Source: Giesbergeria sp. (GTDB taxonomy: Bacteria; Pseudomonadota; Gammaproteobacteria; Burkholderiales; Burkholderiaceae_C). Taken from it: 5,882 bases of DNA. The DNA lies in the NCBI GenBank assembly GCA_017998735.1, contig JAGOCN010000127.1, positions 1 through 5,882 of the forward strand. Reading direction: 5' to 3'. The translations under genes were made by a program, and so were the position numbers. Position 1 is the stretch's first letter. Each line of letters begins with the position of its first letter. Of the stretch, positions 5,882 to 5,882 are shown piece by piece. Below the pieces are notes generated by a model. It saw nothing but the letters and a program-made list of their open reading frames with translations, made no database searches and was not told the DNA's origin.

Positions 5882-5882
5882 T

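Overview
The window is gene-dense, GC-rich bacterial DNA with four protein genes and no RNA gene, mobile element or CRISPR array. Base composition, codon use and the gene set point to a betaproteobacterium of the Burkholderiales, most likely Comamonadaceae-like (Acidovorax, Polaromonas or Rhodoferax type). That placement is an inference from composition and remembered gene neighbourhoods, not from a search.

Layout: (1) 4-447 (+) encodes a small four-helix membrane protein of the DUF2177 family. It converges on (2) 472-963 (-), a DUF1854 protein of the kind found beside cyanophycin genes. (3) 1057-3381 (-) encodes a 774-residue exporter-type ABC transporter with a non-standard N-terminal extension: a PH-like beta-rich region followed by a four-cysteine zinc ribbon. 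Genes 3 and 2 lie on the same strand 93 bases apart and probably form one operon, transporter first. (4) 3610-5847 (+) is transcribed divergently and encodes a short cyanophycin synthetase-like protein (CphA' type, 745 residues). The 228-base divergent spacer holds a perfect 21-bp inverted repeat and a tandem 10-bp repeat. A smaller hairpin with the same CGCCCGGCAC core begins just after the cphA-like stop codon, at the window edge.

Genes 2-4 form a cyanophycin (multi-L-arginyl-poly-L-aspartate) locus. The synthetase homologue keeps its N-terminal domain and the ATP-grasp domain that extends the aspartate backbone. Its Mur-ligase-like part has lost the P-loop lysine (GTQDTTT where GTNGKTTT is expected), and it ends where the C-terminal Mur lobe should begin. 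It should therefore be unable to add arginine by the usual Mur-type reaction. It may polymerise preformed beta-Asp-Arg units, as cyanobacterial CphA2 does, or work with a complete CphA probably encoded just beyond the right edge. What the ABC transporter moves and what the DUF1854 protein does are unknown; the link to cyanophycin rests on gene neighbourhood.
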